12,242 nucleotides of DNA, from the NCBI GenBank assembly GCA_015679605.1, contig JAAAVE010000319.1, positions 874-13,115 of the forward strand, read 5' to 3'. Source of the stretch: Podila epigama (taxonomy: Eukaryota; Mortierellomycota; Mortierellomycetes; Mortierellales; Mortierellaceae). The translations under genes were made by a program, and so were the position numbers. The notes under the pieces were generated by a model. The model made no database searches. It was not told where the DNA came from and worked only from the letters and a program-made list of their open reading frames with translations. Position 1 is the stretch's first letter. Each line of letters begins with the position of its first letter. Positions 9,549 to 12,242 of this stretch are shown one piece after another.

Positions 9549-9958
9549 GTGTGCACTGATACGCACAATGCACTTGTCGTTTTCGTTTTAACTCTTTTTT
9601 TACTCGTCACAATGTCCCATTGATGTTTGGCAGCTGGAGTATCATAAGGTGCGGACAGAGGAGGGCGACCCACAATTTTACGCCCAAAAGATTTTGTTTA
9701 ATCCAGAAATGGAACATACCCTTAAGTTCGAACGCCACAATAATTTTTTCATTCTACACACCATAAGACAGCAACAGAAGCCAGTCTTTTCTTGTTTCCT
9801 CCTCTCCTCAATTTCATCAGACTTGGTAATGGCAGATTATTCGATAATCATCTCATGATGGCAAAAAGATACCAAGAGTTCGCAAGGAGCAAGGAAGAAA
9901 GGCGAAAAGAAGTAATGATCAATTATCATTCAGGATGACATGACCATTAATCGATAAG

Positions 9959-9970
9959 TGAAAATTTTCA
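9959..9970. promoter_or_regulatory. Perfect 12-base palindrome upstream of RPL30
   Basis: TGAAAATTTTCA is a perfect palindrome ending 26 bases before the RPL30 start codon. It could be a dimeric factor site or a small hairpin in the leader. AT-rich palindromes of this size can also occur by chance. Confidence 0.35.
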
Positions 9971-9996
9971 TCATTTAATGTAGAATATATTCAGAA

Positions 9997-11064
9997 ATGG
10001 CTCCCATCAACAAGAAGAAGGTCAAGTCCGGTGAGGGTATCAACTCCCGTTTGGCTTTGGTCATGAAGTCCGGCAAGTACCAGCTCGGTTACAAGTCCAC
10101 CCTTAAGACTCTCCGTCAGGGAAAGTGTAAGTCGAACATTCAGGACCCAGTTGACTCAATTGTTTTGATTTTTCTCAATTGGAACATTGGATCAATGATG
10201 GGACAAAGCCAAGAGGATCGAGAGACATGCAGAAAGGCGAGATTGATTGACAGGATCACAGAGCTTGATGGAATGGATGGCATGATCATTGAAAGATTGC
10301 AACTATGGGAAAATTAATGATCATGTTCTTGATCATTTTATTTTTTATGGCTTTTTTTTTCAATCGATTATTGTTGTCTCTGAACATCAACTCGGCATGC
10401 CTCGTCATTTGTCCCTTGTGCTTTTATTTTTTTTTCTTGTACTTTTGGTGACTGGAGCTCGTAAGGGCTGAGAACGTCCCAAAGACCCTTTTTCTTACAA
10501 GTTGTTCTCTTTCTCTTCCTTTTCCCTTTATTTATTTCTATGTTATCATTGTTGGTTTATGATACGACAATCATGTATAATCATACATCCTTATGAATAT
10601 TCATAATATCTTTTTAATGGACATTATGAATTGACATATTGTTTGTTGGTTGGTGGTACTCTCTCGTCTCTTGACGTTTTTGTGTTGGCATTGGCTTTTG
10701 TTTTTCTATTAAAAAACAGCCAAGTTGGTTATCATCTCCGGTAACTGCCCTCCTCTCCGCAAGTCCGAGATTGAGTACTACGCCATGTTGTCCAAGACCG
10801 GTGTCCACCACTACACCGGCACCAACGTCGAGCTCGGTACCGCCTGCGGAAAGTACTTCCGGTAAGTTTTTTGGACCAATGTTTTTTTAACATGGTGTTT
10901 GCTTATTTTTTTTTGTTGAGAATGCTGTCTGTTTTGCAAAGAAAATGAGGAACAACGTAACTCATCTCAACAATCATTATTTCATTCTAAATAGTGTTGG
11001 TGTCCTCTCCATCACTGATGCTGGTGACTCCGACATCATCAAGCAGCAGGAGGCCTCCCAGTAA
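9997..11064 (+). CDS. RPL30: 60S ribosomal protein L30 (eL30), complete, 3 exons
   Basis: eL30 is a small RNA-binding protein of the large ribosomal subunit, of the L7Ae/L30e fold that recognises kink-turns. Exons 9997-10126, 10720-10861 and 10995-11064 join in frame to 113 residues; the family is usually 105-115. The start gives [20 protein letters not shown]. Family hallmarks follow: [49 protein letters not shown], and the terminal [15 protein letters not shown]. Both introns begin GTAAGT and end AG; the first (593 bases) is several times longer than others in this window, the second is 133 bases. Codon use is strongly biased to C-ending and G-ending codons (AAG, CTC, GTC, TCC), as expected for a highly expressed gene. 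Yeast eL30 is known to block splicing of its own pre-mRNA. Whether that holds here cannot be read directly, though the donor-proximal intron placement permits it. Confidence 0.98.
10316..10337 (+). repeat. 8-base-pair inverted repeat in RPL30 intron 1
   Basis: AATGATCA (10316-10323) and TGATCATT (10330-10337) are perfect complements around a six-base loop. The hairpin lies about 190 bases inside the first intron of RPL30. Confidence 0.75.
10559..10606 (+). repeat. Run of three inverted repeats in RPL30 intron 1
   Basis: Three inverted repeats lie within 48 bases: ATGAT/ATCAT (10559-10574), ATGTAT/ATACAT with a four-base loop (10573-10588), and the perfect 16-base palindrome TTATGAATATTCATAA (10591-10606). 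The first two overlap by two bases, so they compete or form a compound fold. They lie about 110-160 bases before the acceptor at 10719. Confidence 0.75.
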
Positions 11065-11123
11065 ATTCTTGTTGAGCATGAATGAAGGTTCTCTTTCGTG
11101 TTATCCTTTTTGGGATTCTCAAC

Positions 11124-11129
11124 AATAAA
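11124..11129 (+). terminator. Poly(A) signal AATAAA of RPL30
   Basis: A canonical AATAAA lies 60 bases after the RPL30 stop codon, followed by an A-rich stretch. The spacing is typical of a short ribosomal-protein 3' UTR. Only 143 bases separate the stop codons of the two convergent genes. Confidence 0.6.
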
Positions 11130-11207
11130 GGGAAAAGTTAAAAAAAAAAATAATCCATGTCTGGATTTGATAGCGCGTGTGCGTGTATGATTTTTTTTGT
11201 TTGTGTA

Positions 11208-12125
11208 TTAGTATCGTGAACGCTTCCTTGAACGGTCGCTTCGAGCATGGGGTGAAGATGGACTTTGTCCAGGACTATTCTGACCACTACCACGTCCCTG
11301 CCTCCCGTCTCTGGAAGCGGAGGACTCGTGTGTCTGCCGTGAAGATGAAGATGTAGATGCTGTTTCTTTGCCCTTGTGAGAGCGCGAGTTTAAGGAGGCA
11401 GTGGAACTGGATTTCATTAGAGATCCAGAGTTATTACTGGTGGTGGTTGTTGGTATTACTGATGATGGTGATGATGATGAAGACTCGCCTCTGCTGCTGG
11501 TATTATCGTTGTTTAATCTACCCCTGCGTGTGGACTGATCCGCCAACAATTGAGCTGACGATGACGATGAGGTGCCTTCACCAGAGGCAATAGCAGCAGC
11601 AGCACCGTCATCCCCACGCCATTGACCACGCCTTTGTTCCAGATATCGGCCCATAATGGCGGCATGTTCCTGTTCTAATGTAGGTAAGGCTCGCATACCC
11701 TTTCTCGATCGTAGTTGATCTACTTCCTCCTTGAGAATCCTGTAATCATTGTCGCGGGTTTGTACAACTTGCTGTGAGAGTTCATCACGTTCCTTGGCGA
11801 GTTGAGATTCTGCTTCGGATGCCTTTTTTGTTGTTGTTGTTGTTGTTGTTGAAAAAAGGGAAAATAATATTGCATGTTAGCATTTATAGAGTGTGCAAGA
11901 GGGCATATAAAAAAAAAGACTCCTTGCAAACCACATCGAAATTTCTGACTTACGAGATCAAGGTCCTTTTGAATTTGTTTGACCATAGTCACATATCTAT
12001 TCAGTTCTGTTTGTAACATCTTTCTTTCTGCGCGCACCATGTCCAAAATGGATGCCTTGTCCTCCAAGCTCTGGCTCATCTGCAGGACCTGTTCCTTGAG
12101 ATGATATAAATCATCTTGACGAATT
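11208..12125 (-). CDS. Coiled-coil protein with Ser-rich C-terminal tail, 3' part only
   Basis: This is the 3' end of a gene that continues beyond the right edge. Two exons are visible on the minus strand: 12125-11954 and 11822-11208, joined across a 131-base GTAAGT...AAG intron. The acceptor before 12125 is CTTTAG. The visible product is about 261 residues. The first 57 or so have heptad-like hydrophobic spacing (LYHLKEQVLQMSQSLEDK, then ILDMVRAERKMLQTEL), predicting a coiled coil. It continues after the intron (SQLAKERDELSQQV, RILKEEVDQLRSRK). A short segment, RALPTLEQEHAAIMGRYLEQ, may be a conserved helix. About 150 residues of Ser/Thr/Arg/Gly/Asn low complexity then end in a basic RSRKRSRY. 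I do not recognise the family. A scaffold or cytoskeletal-adaptor role would be a guess. The missing N terminus is needed for a name. Confidence 0.82.
11828..11851 (-). repeat. (CAA)8 repeat next to an intron acceptor
   Basis: Eight CAA units on the minus strand lie in the intron at 11953-11823. They separate a pyrimidine tract (TTTTCCCTTTTTTC) from the acceptor AAAAAAG. No AG dinucleotide occurs inside the array, so the first AG after the pyrimidine tract is the in-frame acceptor. Confidence 0.85.
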
Positions 12126-12242
12126 CTAAAGAAGGTTAAAAGGTTGAGGTTTAGTATGATTTTTTTTTTGTGCCTATTCTTTCGATCTTTCAAACACAAC
12201 AGAACATGGAGAACATAGAGGGAGGAAAAAAAAAAAAAAAAA
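12126..12242 (-). other. Partial intron of the coiled-coil gene at the window edge
   Basis: On the minus strand this stretch ends in a good pyrimidine-rich acceptor (CTTTAG) and is therefore at least partly intron. Stop codons and low complexity argue against coding, but the donor was not located, so a short exon near 12180-12220 cannot be excluded. The window ends in a homopolymer A run (about 12227-12242), which may mark an assembly break. Confidence 0.5.

Larger units (their letters stand above)
9354..9996. other. Spacer between the bromodomain-like gene and RPL30
   Basis: This 643-base region holds the 3' UTR of the upstream gene and the promoter of RPL30. It includes a CTCTCG repeat (9477-9512), an ATTAAA at 9543-9548, inverted repeats at 9835-9849 (GATTAT-TCG-ATAATC) and 9959-9970, and an open stretch at 9592-9858 that is discussed as a weak exon candidate. 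A TTCAG acceptor-like sequence ends at 9994, two bases before the RPL30 ATG, so a 5' UTR intron in RPL30 is possible. No tRNA was found. Confidence 0.6.

Noticed and set aside
9626-9745. Possible tRNA, from a TGGCAGCTGG A-box-like and a GTTCGAAC B-box-like sequence
   Set aside because: The spacing is too long for a normal tRNA, and the bases beside the T-loop-like sequence do not form a five-pair stem.
10127-10719. C/D-box snoRNA in RPL30 intron 1
   Set aside because: ATGATGG near 10194 resembles box C, but the nearest CTGA is about 180 bases away and no terminal stem was seen.
11357-11593. Trp/Leu/Met-rich plus-strand frame opposite the Ser-rich tail
   Set aside because: It is a shadow of the repetitive Ser/Thr codons on the minus strand.

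Overview
The window looks like nuclear DNA of a filamentous early-diverging fungus, most likely Mucoromycota. The reasons are many short GT-AG introns (about 80-160 bases) rich in T-runs, AT-rich spacers full of simple repeats, and a fungal-type Sey1 and eL30. The species cannot be fixed from sequence alone. No prokaryotic operon, CRISPR array, viral gene or complete transposon was seen.

Layout from left to right. (1) 250-3491, plus strand: SEY1, an ER-shaping dynamin-like GTPase rebuilt as eight exons giving 804 residues with all GTPase motifs and a C-terminal membrane hairpin. (2) 3788-5215, minus strand: an intronless seven-helix membrane protein with a long Ser/Pro-rich tail, convergent with SEY1 across a 296-base spacer. 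(3) 5216-7452: a 2.2 kb gap between divergent genes, with simple repeats, a pair of CACGTG boxes and no convincing gene. (4) 7453-9353, plus strand: a four-exon, 531-residue nuclear protein with an N-terminal degenerate bromodomain, resembling chromatin-complex subunits such as Rsc58 or the BRD8/Bdc1 type. (5) 9354-9996: a spacer with a CTCTCG hexamer repeat and several palindromes. (6) 9997-11064, plus strand: RPL30 (ribosomal protein eL30), three exons, with an unusually long first intron holding several perfect inverted repeats. (7) 11208-12125, minus strand: the 3' end of a coiled-coil protein with a Ser-rich tail, cut by the right edge and convergent with RPL30.

The genes act in unrelated processes (ER membrane fusion, membrane sensing, chromatin, ribosome), as is usual for a fungal chromosome; nothing suggests a cluster. 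No clearly new system was found. The best leads are the unclassified 7TM protein, the bromodomain-like protein that keeps the acetyl-lysine-contacting Asn, and the structured first intron of RPL30.
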